64,000 bases of DNA from Pogona vitticeps (lineage: Eukaryota > Chordata > Lepidosauria > Squamata > Agamidae): assembly GCF_051106095.1 (NCBI RefSeq), contig NC_135785.1, forward strand, positions 210,681,045 to 210,745,044. Reading direction: 5' to 3'. Positions within the stretch are counted from its first letter, which is position 1. Each line of letters opens with the position of its first letter. Positions 1-39,176 of this stretch are shown here, one piece after another. The notes beneath the pieces were generated by a model, which saw only the letters and a program-made list of their open reading frames with translations, was not told where the DNA came from and made no database searches. Position numbers and translations under genes: made by a program.

Positions 1-373
1 GAATCTAAATGTTCTGCAAGGCATTCAGATGATAATGGAGATGAGTCATTGAAGCAGTTTCTCCTTGCTTCCCTAGAAGAAAGGAAAGGGAAAGCCGCTA
101 AGCATGAATGAGCTGCTGTCAAAAGCACAGGAGAAATGCTTGGCTTTGTAGCTTTAGTTATGGTATGCTGAAATGTATGGTTCTGATGCTTTCCCTGGGC
201 TGTCAGTTCTTCCCCCCCCCCCGGGTTTCTGCTTCCTATAGGTCAGGCAAGAACAATTTGGCATGGGAACTACTTCTTTGGAATAGAACCAGGTGTGATG
301 TACAACATGTGGCCCCTACTGAAGTGGCAGCCTCCTGGCACGTCCTTTCCCTGTAACTTTTCATCAAATACAC

Positions 374-511
374 CAGTGGTTCTTAACCTTGGGTTACCTA
401 GGGGTTTTTGAACTGAAATTCCCAGAAATCCCAGCCAGCACACCTAGTGGTGAAGGCTTCTGGGAGTTGCAGTCCAAAAACACCTGAGTAACCCAAGGTT
501 AAGAACCACTG
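374..511. mobile_element. hAT-like MITE
   Basis: A 138-bp element with terminal inverted repeats of about 24 bp (CAGTGGTTCTTAACCTTGGG at the left, its complement at the right). The flanking 8-mers AAATACAC (366-373) and GAACACAC (512-519) agree at 6 of 8 bases, fitting a decayed 8-bp hAT target-site duplication. The CAGTGGTTCT terminus resembles hAT-Charlie ends. It is too short to encode a transposase. Confidence 0.75.
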
Positions 512-959
512 GAACACACTAGTGCTTTTTGTTCAGCTCTACACTACAGGCTCCTCCGATTATGATCTGGGCAAGGAAATCAGTAAGCAACACACACTCC
601 AATAAGCAAGCTAATTACTGAATATGAATGTCACTTTGTATCTTTGACTCTGCAGGTACATCATTCAATGTGTTTTTCTTTTGTGTAGCACTGCATAATG
701 TAAATGCTGACATTCAAATGTGAATGGGGTTGCACAATTAGTGTGGTGAAGTAGTTGGTATTGAGACTACAACATTAGAAATTTACTAACAAATTGCTAC
801 TCAGTTACGAAACTCACTGGGAATCTTAGGCCTGTCATAACTTTCCATGCCGACCTAGGTACCTCTCAGTTTTATGAGGATTAAGTGGGGAGAAGAGAAG
901 AGCTATATACAGGGCCTTGAGCTCTGAAGGAAAGATGGGATATAAATGTATCATGTAAA

Positions 960-1305
960 GGTAAAGGTAAAGGTTCCCCTTGACAATTTTTGTCCAGTTG
1001 TGTTCGACTCTAGGGGGCGGTGCTCATCCCCGTTTCCAAGCCACAGAGCCAGCGTTTTGTCCGAAGACAATCTTCCATGGTCACATGGCCAGTGCGACTT
1101 AGACACGGAACGCTGTTACCTTCCCACCGAGGTGGTCCCTATTAATCTACTTGCATTTGCATGCTTTCGAACTGCTAGGTTGGCGGGAGTTGGAACAAGT
1201 GACGGGCGCTCACTCCATCACGTGGATTCGATCTTACGACTGCTTGGTCTTCTGACCCTGCAGCACAGGCTTCTGCGGTTTAGCCCGCAGCGCCACCACG
1301 TCCCA
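960..1305 (-). mobile_element. Sauria-type SINE, complete, with 16-bp TSD
   Basis: Read on the minus strand, the element begins GGGACGTGGTGGCGCTGCGG, a tRNA-like head. It ends in a GGGGAACCTTTACCTTTACC-like tail, as in Sauria SINEs, whose 3' end is shared with Bov-B. It is flanked by a perfect 16-bp duplication AAATGTATCATGTAAA at 944-959 and 1306-1321. A second copy lies at 44650-44980. The perfect duplication indicates a fairly recent insertion that would have used the Bov-B machinery. It sits 3' of the CHODL transmembrane exon, presumably in the last intron. Confidence 0.9.
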
Positions 1306-2483
1306 AAATGTATCATGTAAATAGTAATAAATAGAGATGGGCATGAACTGCAGTGTGGCACAGTTCATTTCCCAGCTGATGTGTGGTTCAGCATCCTGTC
1401 CCCTCCAGTAAGCATCCAGTCAGAGTCAGTGCCCAGAGGAGGTGGGGCAGGGTGCTGCCTGTGAGTGGTTACCCACAGGAGGGGGCAAGGCACTGAACCA
1501 TGTATCAGCTGTTCAGCCAGGAAACAAATCATGCTGAACTGCTAAACCGGCAGTTTGTGCCTATCTCTAGTAATAAATAAATGTAATATGAAATACTAGC
1601 TGAGATCCTGTTGCTTAATTGGTAATACTCAGTCCACCCCCAGCTGGCACATATGGAGAAGTCTGTAGAAAGTGGAACTGAAAATGGAGTCACATTTAAT
1701 TCAATTTATTTTCCTCCTGCATGGCAACAACCCCATAATTATTCCTACCTTCTGCATAAGGGAAAAGTGAAGAGGAGAGTGCAAGAGGAAATAAGGTTTC
1801 TATGTCTGTGGTCAACAGAACCTATCTCAAGAAACAGAGCTGTGTCAATGCTCGTTTTGATAGTTGGGGAAAAAAAACCCTTCAAAACTTGAGAAGTCTC
1901 TGAATACAATTTATCATTAAATTATTAAGCAAACATTTGAAAAGAAAAATTAGACATGTGCAACGGCAGGATAGAGAAGGTTAGGATCTTTATTAATATA
2001 TTTCCCTCTTCCTAACATCTTTCTTTTTTAAAAAAATTAGATTACCTTTTATATTACGATAAAAAGCTACAATTCTAGCAAGTGAAATGACAGAATATTG
2101 TGGCACTTGAAAAATTAACAGATTTTATCAGGCATATGATAAAGTGGAATGCAGTCCACAAAAATTTGTGCCAAATAAAATCTGTCATTTTTTTTTCCTA
2201 ATAGTAGCAGGAACTTCATAGTAGCACATGACTAACACTGATTTACGCAGGTCTGAAGGGTCTAATCCAGTAAATATGCTCATATTGCTGAACATGAACT
2301 TCACTATATATAATGTGCTGGCACATTAGTAAATGTCCTTTTGTTGTTGTTATTGCAACACATACCACTGTAGTGTAAATGTTGACTCGATGTTCAAATG
2401 TGAATGGCCATGCATAGCATACGAAATGAATATGAGTATGAATAAAATGCATGATTCCATGCCTACCCAAGTACAATATTTAC

Positions 2484-29658
<27,175 letters not shown>

Positions 29659-31257
29659 GACGGTGGAGGCCACCGGCCTGAATCGGGCAGCCTCGCGCAA
29701 GTTCGAAGGGAAGTTCGAAGAGTGACAGGAGGAGGCAGGTGGCAGCAAACGGGCGGGCGGGCGGCCAAGCGCTCACCCCGCAGCGACGCCTACGCGACGG
29801 CCAGCACGCCCTGTGTGGACGAGGGTGCTCCAAAGCGGGGTCCCCCTGTCGGACCGGGAAGGTTCTCAAAGTACCCAGCCGCTGCGGCGAAAGCAAGAGC
29901 AGCCTCGGCGGCCGCCAGACCCCGCCTCTGCCCCGGCCGCAGCCGCGCCGCTCATGTCCCTGAAGCGAAAGAAACCCGCGGACGAAGTGCTCGCCTTTTC
30001 CCCTCAGCCCCCGACTTGTCTGAGGCGAGCGAAGGCGGGACGCTTGGGTCCGAAGGTGGAGATGTGGGAGGGAGGGAGGATGAGAGAGATGCTGAGGCAG
30101 GGGCTGGCGGCGGGGCGAGAGTGGTCTCTCGCCTTCCCCTGCTCGCGCCCGCTGAAGCCGCAACACGGGGAGAGAGGCAGAGCCCGTCGCGCCGCTCCTG
30201 CTTTTATAGGCTCCTGTCAGCCCAGCGCCTCGGCCAACCGCGCGCTTATTGATTTTTCTCGAGAGAAAACTGCCGCGCTGCAGCTTTTGTGAGGACAGAG
30301 CTGGGCTGGGCTGAGGGGTCCTGGAAGCCGCGGATTCAGCAGCCCCCCTCCTCACCAAGAGGGATTTCCAAGAGCCGCCGCAGAGGCCATGAAAAAAAGG
30401 GGGCGACGTTGCCAAAGCGCAGTTGGCACCGAAGGCAGCTGCGGCCTCCCCCATTTCTCCCACTACTCTGGTTAAGGCGGATCCTTAACCCTTCCACGAA
30501 GCCCACTCGCTCTCCAACATGCACCCTAATTTGACAGTTTCGCTCCGCTGGCTTCGTTCTGGCTCGCCTCCCCTTTAGCCAGAACTTAAACCAACTGAGC
30601 CTCGAACCTGATTTGATATCAGGGGTGGTCATGAAAAGTACCTCTGGGCAGGCACAGAATGCATTGCCCAACCATGCATGCTTGCTGCAGCCACCTCTGT
30701 GAGGTTATGAGGAACAAGTTGGCCCAAGTCATTATGATGCCCCAGACAGAATAAGGCAAGCATGAGTAGAGCCAGTAGTGGGGATGCTACTTTTTGGACT
30801 ACAGTCCCCAGAATCCCCAGCTGTAATAATAACAAAAAAGACCCAGTGTTCCAAATACAAAATCCAGACTGGTTTCTCCATTCCAGGTTCAAAAGCAGGT
30901 TGAAACTTCCTTCAACAGTGGTGGTGGGATAGTGTCCTCTACCACAGCTCAGAGGAGCAGGCAAGTTTAAGGACTGCAGGACAGGTTGTACAGCAGATGT
31001 GGCTCCCTATAACAGGAGAAGGAAATGATGGTAAGGCCACAGGAGACAACAGCAACATTTGTTAGCTAAGACAGTGGCTTCATTCTGCCTAATACTGTAG
31101 TAGGGCAGGTTCTGAAGACTAGACAAGCTTTGGTATCTCTTTACTATTTCTCAGTTTCTTACCAATCACACAATGAATCCTGAAATCATTTCAGGAATAA
31201 CTAACACATCATTTCTGAAATAGACAAGTTGGTGTTCTCCAGATGGACTGGAATACA

Positions 31258-31374
<117 letters not shown>

Positions 31375-31592
31375 CAAAATTACAGTAATCATAATAATTG
31401 AAAAAATTACCCATGAGTCCAAAACATCTGGAGGGCATTGGCCTACCTATTCCTTTTGGCACAGTAGCCTTCATTAAGGCAGTGGCCAAAATCCTGCTGC
31501 TTTAGGGTACTAAATTGCACTAGAACAAGCCCATTGAATCCATTGAGTCAACTCTTGATTTAACTGAACCTATTCTAATTACAACTTACTGT

Positions 31593-32451
31593 CACATCAT
31601 GAGAAGACAGGATTCTCTGGAAAATACCATAATACTGGGAAAGGTGGGAGGCAGCAGGGAAAAGATGAGGACCAAATATGATTGTCCCCTTACTCCGGAA
31701 TAAGACATGAGACAACTGTTTTGGAATAAACATGGGCCACACTTTACTGAATATTCATATTTATCCTCAAAGGAAAAAAGGGAGGTTCTGCTGTAATGCG
31801 GAATTAGGTTCTGCAGGGGGGGGGGGCTCAGTCTTGTTGACTGTTGGCCCTGGAGCAGCCCCAGTGGATCTTCTCCCCCAAGTACCGTAATTGCACAAAC
31901 CACAGCGCTGGGAGATCAGATGAGCTACACCTTACCTGTGTTTGTGAGGGGATTCACCAAAACCTGTTATATCTGCATTACTCGCCTGTGTGACCAAATT
32001 TAACCACCACTCATTATGCCAACACACCTGGTCCAGTGTGGGATAGGTGAAAAATCCCCACTTCCAAAGGCCAATCAGGATGCGGGTCAAAAATTCCTAT
32101 CCGGCTGCAAACAGGCAACCAGTAAAATTCACACTACGTAGTATTCAGGGCAGGCAGGTGGGCTGCCGAAAAGGAAGAAGCTGAAGGTAGGAGGAGTCTT
32201 GGCTTAAGTGCTCCCCCCCCCCATCTTCTCTGCTCTCTCTGCCATTATCCCAGGAATGAGACATTGGCGGCCCATGCTGCTGAAGAGCTCATCAGCGGAC
32301 CAGGCAGATGGACTGACTCTCTAAAGGAAGCCTCAAACTTGAGTCTACAGGAGTGAAGCAGGGTGGTTGAGGACAGGACATTTTGGAGAATGCTCATTCA
32401 TAGGGTCACGATAAATCAGAGGTGACCTGACAGCACATCGCAACAACAACA
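31593..32451 (+). mobile_element. RTE-type LINE 3' end, split by a 620-bp insertion
   Basis: The left part (31593-31681, HHEKTGFSGKYHNTGK-like) and right part (32306-32451, ending GACCTGACAGCACATCGCAA then CAACAAC) are adjacent pieces of the RTE C-terminus and 3' end. The segment 31682-32305 separates them and is not part of the LINE. Confidence 0.7.
31682..32305. mobile_element. Unclassified insertion, possibly a solo LTR fossil
   Basis: About 620 bp with no coding capacity lies inside the split RTE fragment. Its borders can be read as TG...CA, which would suit a solo LTR, but no clear target duplication or other LTR part is seen. It contains a poly(G) and a poly(C) run. Class is undecided. 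Confidence 0.35.
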
Positions 32452-32694
32452 AATGCTAAAATAAGTTGCACTTTGAGTAGCCCCATTTGAATCAGTAGAA
32501 CTTATGGAGCTATTGACTCACTAAACTCTCATTAATTCCTTGGGCCCATTCTAATGCAATTTAGTATGCGAAACAACAGGATTCTGGCTAATATATTGTA
32601 AATTTCTCTTTAAGCATTTACAGAGTGTGCCACATACAGTACAGTATCTCTGTGAAATAAGTCAGTGATGAATTTTTATTCCTCTTCTGCACAC

Positions 32695-33370
32695 TGAAGA
32701 ACAGAAGAGCCCTGCTAGGTCAGACCAAAGGCCTGTCTTGTCCAGCATTCTGCTTATAGAGTGATCAGCAGGAGGCCTAAGGAAAGCAGGATTGAAGCAC
32801 AATAAAAACTTCTGTTCATGCTCTCCTGTGACTATTATTGCCTCTGATACTGGAGGCAACAGCATGAGTAGTAGCATTTGACAGCCTTATCTTTCATCAA
32901 TTTGTCTAATCCCATTTTAAAGCCATCCAAGTTTATGGCCAACCTGTGCCTTGAGAATATGAATCCCAGCTTACCTGGGCTCTGGGTGAACAAATGTGTC
33001 CTTTTTCTCCATCCTGAATCTCTCACTGATCAGCTTCAGATGACTATTCTGGGTTCTAATATTTCCAGGGGGATAAATGTCCCCTACCCTTCTTGAACAC
33101 ATAATACCAATGCACCTATATTGTGACGGCTATATTGTGGTCTCTTCTCTAAGCTAAAGAGCATCAGATATTGCAAACGTACTTTACAGAGAAGTTGCTC
33201 CAGTGCCTTGGTCCTTCTAGTTGCGGCTTTACAAACATTTTCCAGTGCTATAATATCTTTTTGTAAGTGCAATATCCAGGATTGTACAAAGTATGCTACA
33301 ATTTTTTTTATAAGGATAGTACAATATTGGCAGATTTATTTCTCAGTCTTCAACTAACCCAAATGTAAAA
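32695..33370. repeat. Reptile-wide interspersed repeat (GATCAGACCAAAGGCC type)
   Basis: It opens GAAGAACAGAAGAGCCCTGC then TAGGTCAGACCAAAGGCCTG, a phrase I know as a dispersed amniote repeat. The remainder appears to be its body. No coding capacity was found and its class is uncertain. Confidence 0.5.
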
Positions 33371-33399
33371 TTTGCCTTTTTAATGGCAACTGCACTTTT

Positions 33400-35880
33400 A
33401 AAAAAAGTTTCCATTTGGCAACCAGTAGTGACGTCACAACTGAAAAGTTAGTCCTAACAAAAGGCCAATGTAAAATCCTTCCACAGTGTGAGAACAGTCT
33501 CAGGGATCCTGAGTGTTTAGACAATGGAATGAAGGAGCCTGCTGGGTGTCTGGCTGAGTATTAGCAGAGACAGATCCATGGGCAGGAGCTCCTGTGTACT
33601 ATTGTAAGATTGAAACTCACCTGAAGGAAGCTTGGTGATGTCACAAATGCACCCCTCTGGGGAATGTACATCATTAGAATGGGGGGAGCCTCTTTCTGTT
33701 CCACTATTTTAGGGTCATACTTTGGGTGTCTGCTACTTAAAGAACAACATACGAAGCTGTTTTAAGACCAATGGCTTGTCTACGTTAATACTCTGATTGA
33801 AAGCAATTGTCCTGGGGCTACTTGCTGGAATTGGAGCTGGATGAGATGTGAAGCAAATACTAACACTGACCTATGACACTCTTTTCATGTACTCATATGA
33901 GAAAACCCAGCTTTCCTCCCCCCCGCCCGCCATGATCTACTGCAGTATCAGTTTGTTCTTAAGAACCAAAGGCTTACCTAGTTCAGAATTCTATTCCCAT
34001 CATGAGCAACCAGGTGCCTATGGGAATCCCACCTGCCTAGCAGGGTGCGAATATAATAACACTTTCCCACTCATATTCCCCAGCACCCTAGTATATGTAA
34101 GGTACATACAACTGTCTGAAGATTATCACTGAAGATTATCAGATATCATGACTAGTACCCATTGATATCCACTGTAGCAGTGAATTTCTGTTGCTAAGTA
34201 AAGAAATACTCGAGTTCCCTTCAAAATAGTATGGCACTGAATCAGTGTCACCCAAGCCTTTTTGCCACCTGAAGCAGAGCCCAGATAGCATCCCATGACA
34301 CAATCATCAGCATAATGTTTGGAAAAGTATGTTTCATTCAGATATTAGTTCTTATCTTCGTCTGTACTCCTTCCTCCACCATGGTGCTGCCTAAAACCAG
34401 TTGCTCCATCAACTCCAATTTACATCCTGCCCTGCTAGTGCTGTTAGGAGTATTAGACAAGAGTTTAGAAACCAATGACTTTGAACAGAAATTAAATGAT
34501 GAATAACAGCCAAAATCATCAGTGGAGAAAAACAACATTAAATTGAACAGAATGGTTTATTGATATAAAATGAAAAACCAACAATTCCATTACTCCAACA
34601 TCCAGGGAATCCACAATTCTGACTTATTTAAAGTTCAGATGCAATTTTTTTTATCTCAAATGCACATTAACATCTTCTACAAGGAGCCTTTAAAAATAGA
34701 TTAAATGCTAGCTTGCTCTTTATAGTTCCACGGGTAGATTGAGATAATGAAACAGCTGCCTTTTATGAACAGCCTACAAAGAACCAAGGGGGCTAGTTAA
34801 ATCATTGGGGAAGGGGGCTGAAATCTTTATTAACCTCATCACCATGTCTGAATTTCTCATAGATATAGAGGATGGTGCTTTCAAGATAAACCAAGAAACC
34901 AACCAAGTAATTAAAAAGAAGATGCCACAGGCTCTGTCTGGGACTCATTGCATGATTAATAACAATCTAGAAATAAAGCACTGAGTTTAGGCGTGGGGGC
35001 AGGGAGAGTATATTTTTGGACTACAACTTCCATATCTGTGGTCAGGCTAGCTGTGGGGTTGTTGAGTTGTAGTCAAAACAGTGACTTCTGAATGTCTTGT
35101 GTGGCCTTTATTTTCCATGAATGTAATTTATGCTACACAGTTAATAGCCATTTAATGTTGCTTCAATCAATCATACGGCAACTTAAGAAAATGTGGGATT
35201 CATAGTATGGTAAAGTTACTCAGAATTTTCTGCTGTCATTACTGGGGAGCTCTCTCAGGGACAATTCTAAGTACCTGACCAAAACACAAATGTCAGGATT
35301 CTATAGGCTAAAGCCATGGCAGTCAAAGATCACATGAAGCTGCTGTAATTGGACAATGTAGATGCACTCCATATGTGCAGGTTCCACAATCACCTTTATG
35401 ATGATGATAACACACATGAGGAAAGCAGCAAAAACAGCATGATTCATCATGTATGCTTATGTAGAAGGAATGCTCACTTTGTTTTCTGGGTCTCACACTT
35501 AACCATTCGTATATTGTACATTATCCCCAGCATTTTTAGCAGCATCCCATTGGGACTGGTTTCATCTCTGCTTTCATGACAGACAGATAAATCTATAAGA
35601 ACAACAATATTGGACCACAAGATATGCTTCTTTTAAGTTTTGGCTGGCTAACTGAGTTAGGTATCTGACTGTGGAGCCAGAGTGTGGGACTATGATTCCC
35701 CACAGTGAATTCCAGGAGAAGAGCCAGCCTGTGTAGCCTTTGGCAAGCTGCACAGTCCCAGGGCACCCCCAGAAGTGGTTTACATGGGATGGTCAACCAC
35801 TCTTGAGTACTCTGTACTTGGAATACACTGGAAAGAGTTGCCATAACGCAGAATTCACTTGACATAACATCGTGATGATG
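33400..35880. other. Intergenic, no gene seen
   Basis: No open exon structure was recognised. A short TTTGGACTACAACTTCC/GAGTTGTAGTC inverted motif lies near 35015-35080, probably a MITE relic. Confidence 0.4.
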
Positions 35881-35889
35881 AGCTAAGTT

Positions 35890-36560
35890 ATGAGTGACAG
35901 AGTGTGTGTTGGTTTCAGAAAGACCAGCACCCCAGACCTGAGAAGAAGATGGAGAAATCGCAAGGGAAGCTGGTATGGAGAGCCTGATACAAATCTGCAA
36001 AGAATTGCAAGAGTTCAAGTTTCTATATTAGTGACAAACAACAGACGTGGAAAGAACATTCTAAATGTGGACTTATTTGTTCAGACAAGAAGGAAGAAGC
36101 AGGCTAGCTGAAGCCATGTCTGTGGCAGATGGAACAAACTGTACACGTGAAAGGAAGCATTCCTGCATGGCAACAGATTGCATCTGCCCAGGAAACCAGA
36201 GTCTGACCCCTGCTTGCCCACAAGGGACTTCTATGCCTATAAGAAGAATGACCCAGGAAGAAACAGCTGGGCTTCGACAGTGCTGCAATGATTGCTCCCA
36301 TCACCCTTGCTGAGGACTGATCACCTGCCAGAGAAGGGCCTTTTGGATGAGTATCTTGTGTGAATGAGAAGTATGAATGAGAGGTCTCTTGGTACCTTTT
36401 GTCTTATATCCTATGTCTCATCAATAAATGTTACATGAATAGTGTTTAACCCCAAATTATTGGTGTTTGGTCTTCTTGTCAGTAGTCTGGATGGGCGCTC
36501 TTGCTCTCTCCTCTCATGGTCCCTCTCCCAAGGATATAAAGAACAGCAACCCTTTTGGTT
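35890..36560 (+). mobile_element. Possible solo LTR fossil
   Basis: The stretch has LTR-like order: a CTATAAGA box near 36236, then a CAATAAATG poly(A) signal near 36421, followed by a short U5-like part ending TTGGTTAACA. No internal retroviral region adjoins it. The left border and target duplication were not resolved, so the call is tentative. Confidence 0.3.
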
Positions 36561-36569
36561 AACAGCTGC

Positions 36570-38600
36570 AGTAAGTACAAAAGGCCCAATCTGGATTGGG
36601 GTACCATTACACTAATGAGGTGGTTTAAGATTCTTCCCCCTTTGTGGTCCCAAAATCCAGATCATACACACGTGTCTCAAATGCCTGCAATTTTTACTGC
36701 CAGAAGTTATATATGGAAAGAAGTGGCAAGAAAAATAGTGACAGCTGGGAAAAATTTGGATGATGGCCAGGCCAACATAGGGAGCAAAGAATTAAGGTTC
36801 CTCATCGCCTCTACTAGGGTCCAGATCAAAGAGTTGCTATATAGTGGTGCACCATTTCTAAATGTGCACTATACGGTACATAGATCTTATATCTTCTGTA
36901 ATGACACCTGCAAAAAATCACTGAAAAAGGATCTTTGAAATGTGTGGATCTTCTTGTGTGAATGCTTCTGTAAGTGCTTTTCTATGGTTTTCATAGGCAG
37001 CACAAATTTCACTGCATTTTGACAGATCTTTGTATACGTAATCTGTCTGACTCTTGAGTAGAGACAGGTATGAATTAATTTGGCCTGCTCCAATGAAATT
37101 CATCAGTACTCAAATGTTTGTAACAGTTACAAACAGTGTGATCACATAAAACAGATATCTGTGTGTCTTATATCTTCAAGAGTTGTCCAGAAGAGGAGAT
37201 CTCAGTTGGTGTCACTTGTAAGGAAAGTTATGCCTGCAAAAAATTATCTCTTTTGCATAGTAAACCTACAAGATACCTACAAGGATCACTTGGTTCAGGG
37301 ACACCCACTCTAAACACTCAGCCACACTACCCTGGTTGTCCTGGTGTGGGTGAAACCAGGAAGGCCAAATGTTGTGATGGCTGGGGGAATCTACCTTCCC
37401 AACACCTTAATCTTATCCAACTAAGCAGTGTTTCCAGGGAATTGCTAAAAATTCACTCTGACTCTCATATCAACCCTTCAAAGGTTGATGTGAATTAACC
37501 CACACCCACAAAAGTGTACACACTTCCAGTAGATGGTAAGGCAAGGCCTCATTTTAAGTACAGTGCCACAAACCCTCTTATTCCAAAATTTTAAATACCT
37601 ATATGAAGAAGTTTTATTAATCATGGTTAAAAGGTCAAAAAGAGCAGAATAGTTCCAGAAACAATCTCAGCAGTTGCAAAGGCAGTCAAAAAGGTTTGGA
37701 GTAAATAATCTGTTATAAGCCTGAGGCAAGAGCAAAACAGATACACACACAAGCAAAAAAGATAGCTAAACTAATCTAGTACTTAAACCCTAGCATATTC
37801 TCAAAACATACACAAAGGGCATTTGTTACAGCAAAGACACCTAGAATTTTTCCTGAGAGATAATTAAGCCAACCAAAGTGCCTTCTGTCCCCAGTTGTTG
37901 TTGTTTTACCTAAAGCTTCTGCTTCTGAACTCTTCCAGATCTTTCACCCAGGCATGGAGTCATCACAAACATTCAGAAAAGAAAGAGCAGTTTCAGGCCC
38001 CTTCCCCTATACAGCTGAAAATCATCTTCCCGGAGTACCTTAGTATCAATAAAAGCATTCACCTGGCCTTGAAGGCTATTCTTACACTGATAAACAGGTG
38101 TTCCTCCTTTCCAGTGACTGTTGGGCATTACTCACCACTCTAGGTCCTTCCAAGTACTGACTACAAACCCAGAATTTTTCCAGAAGAGCACCAGAATCCA
38201 TGATCCCTCAGTTTTCCAGTCTCTTGACAATATCCATGTCTCTATTTTATGTGGCTATCCTAGCTACAGATGCAACTGGGATGTAATGATTCTTTAGCAT
38301 AGAGGATAGAGTCCAATTCTTCAGCCTTTTCTCTCCATATGTACTTGTGTTGAAGACATTTTCCTAATTCCTTCTGCTAATTATTCAGGTACCAGGTTAA
38401 AAAGGGAACAGTGCCTTTGCTCTGTAGTTGTTGCTACCTACAAATAACTGTTAGTGGTTTTGTGTCCTTCCCATTATTTCCATTTTGTCCCCACTGCATC
38501 ACAAAGTTTCTTAATCCTGGGTTCCTATTTGGACTTCTTATAGCAAACAGCTGCAGCTCAGCTAACTCTTTTTTAGTTTCCTCCCCTGGAACTTGCGTTA
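36570..38600. other. Upstream region of the unknown gene, no exon identified
   Basis: No confident exon was seen. It contains a 21-bp palindrome TGTTTGTAACAGTTACAAAC(A) at 37115-37135. A pyrimidine-rich stretch ending TTACAG at 38603 may be the acceptor of the first exon listed next. Confidence 0.35.
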
Positions 38601-38613
38601 CAGCTGGACAAAA

Positions 38614-39080
38614 ATGGAGGATTCTGACTACATAGTATCAGATGAAGAGGTAAGTTCCCCCCCCCCCTTGAATTAACAGCTAGTGGTTCCCCTTAAAGTT
38701 TAGGATGGAAAGCACATTTTCCTATTGGTGAGCATCAAGGGATCTGGCAAGCTTGTACTAGAACATATGGCTGGAAGTCAAAATCAAAAATTCATATGGT
38801 AAAATGAATTGTATCAGTTACAGTAGTAGCAATAGCTTAACTGGTTGTATTTCTACCTACAATGATTAATATTCCAGGCAGAAAAGAAAAATTATTATTG
38901 CTATTCACTACTACTAAAAAGTGATCTCTGAAGTTAGTAGAGGCCTGGGCCTCTTTCTGGCATGCTCTAACTATAAAATGAAGCCAGAATAACACACTGG
39001 CCAAAATATCTTTGAAACAGCAACATCTGAATTGAGAAGGAAGCTGCTAAACTAGAGTTGAAATGACTAGATAGGCGGGG

Positions 39081-39176
<96 letters not shown>

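Noticed and set aside
37500-37650. AATAAAACTT on the minus strand near 37615, possible LTR
   Set aside because: No matching termini, TATA or internal sequence found, so a single poly(A)-like motif was not enough.
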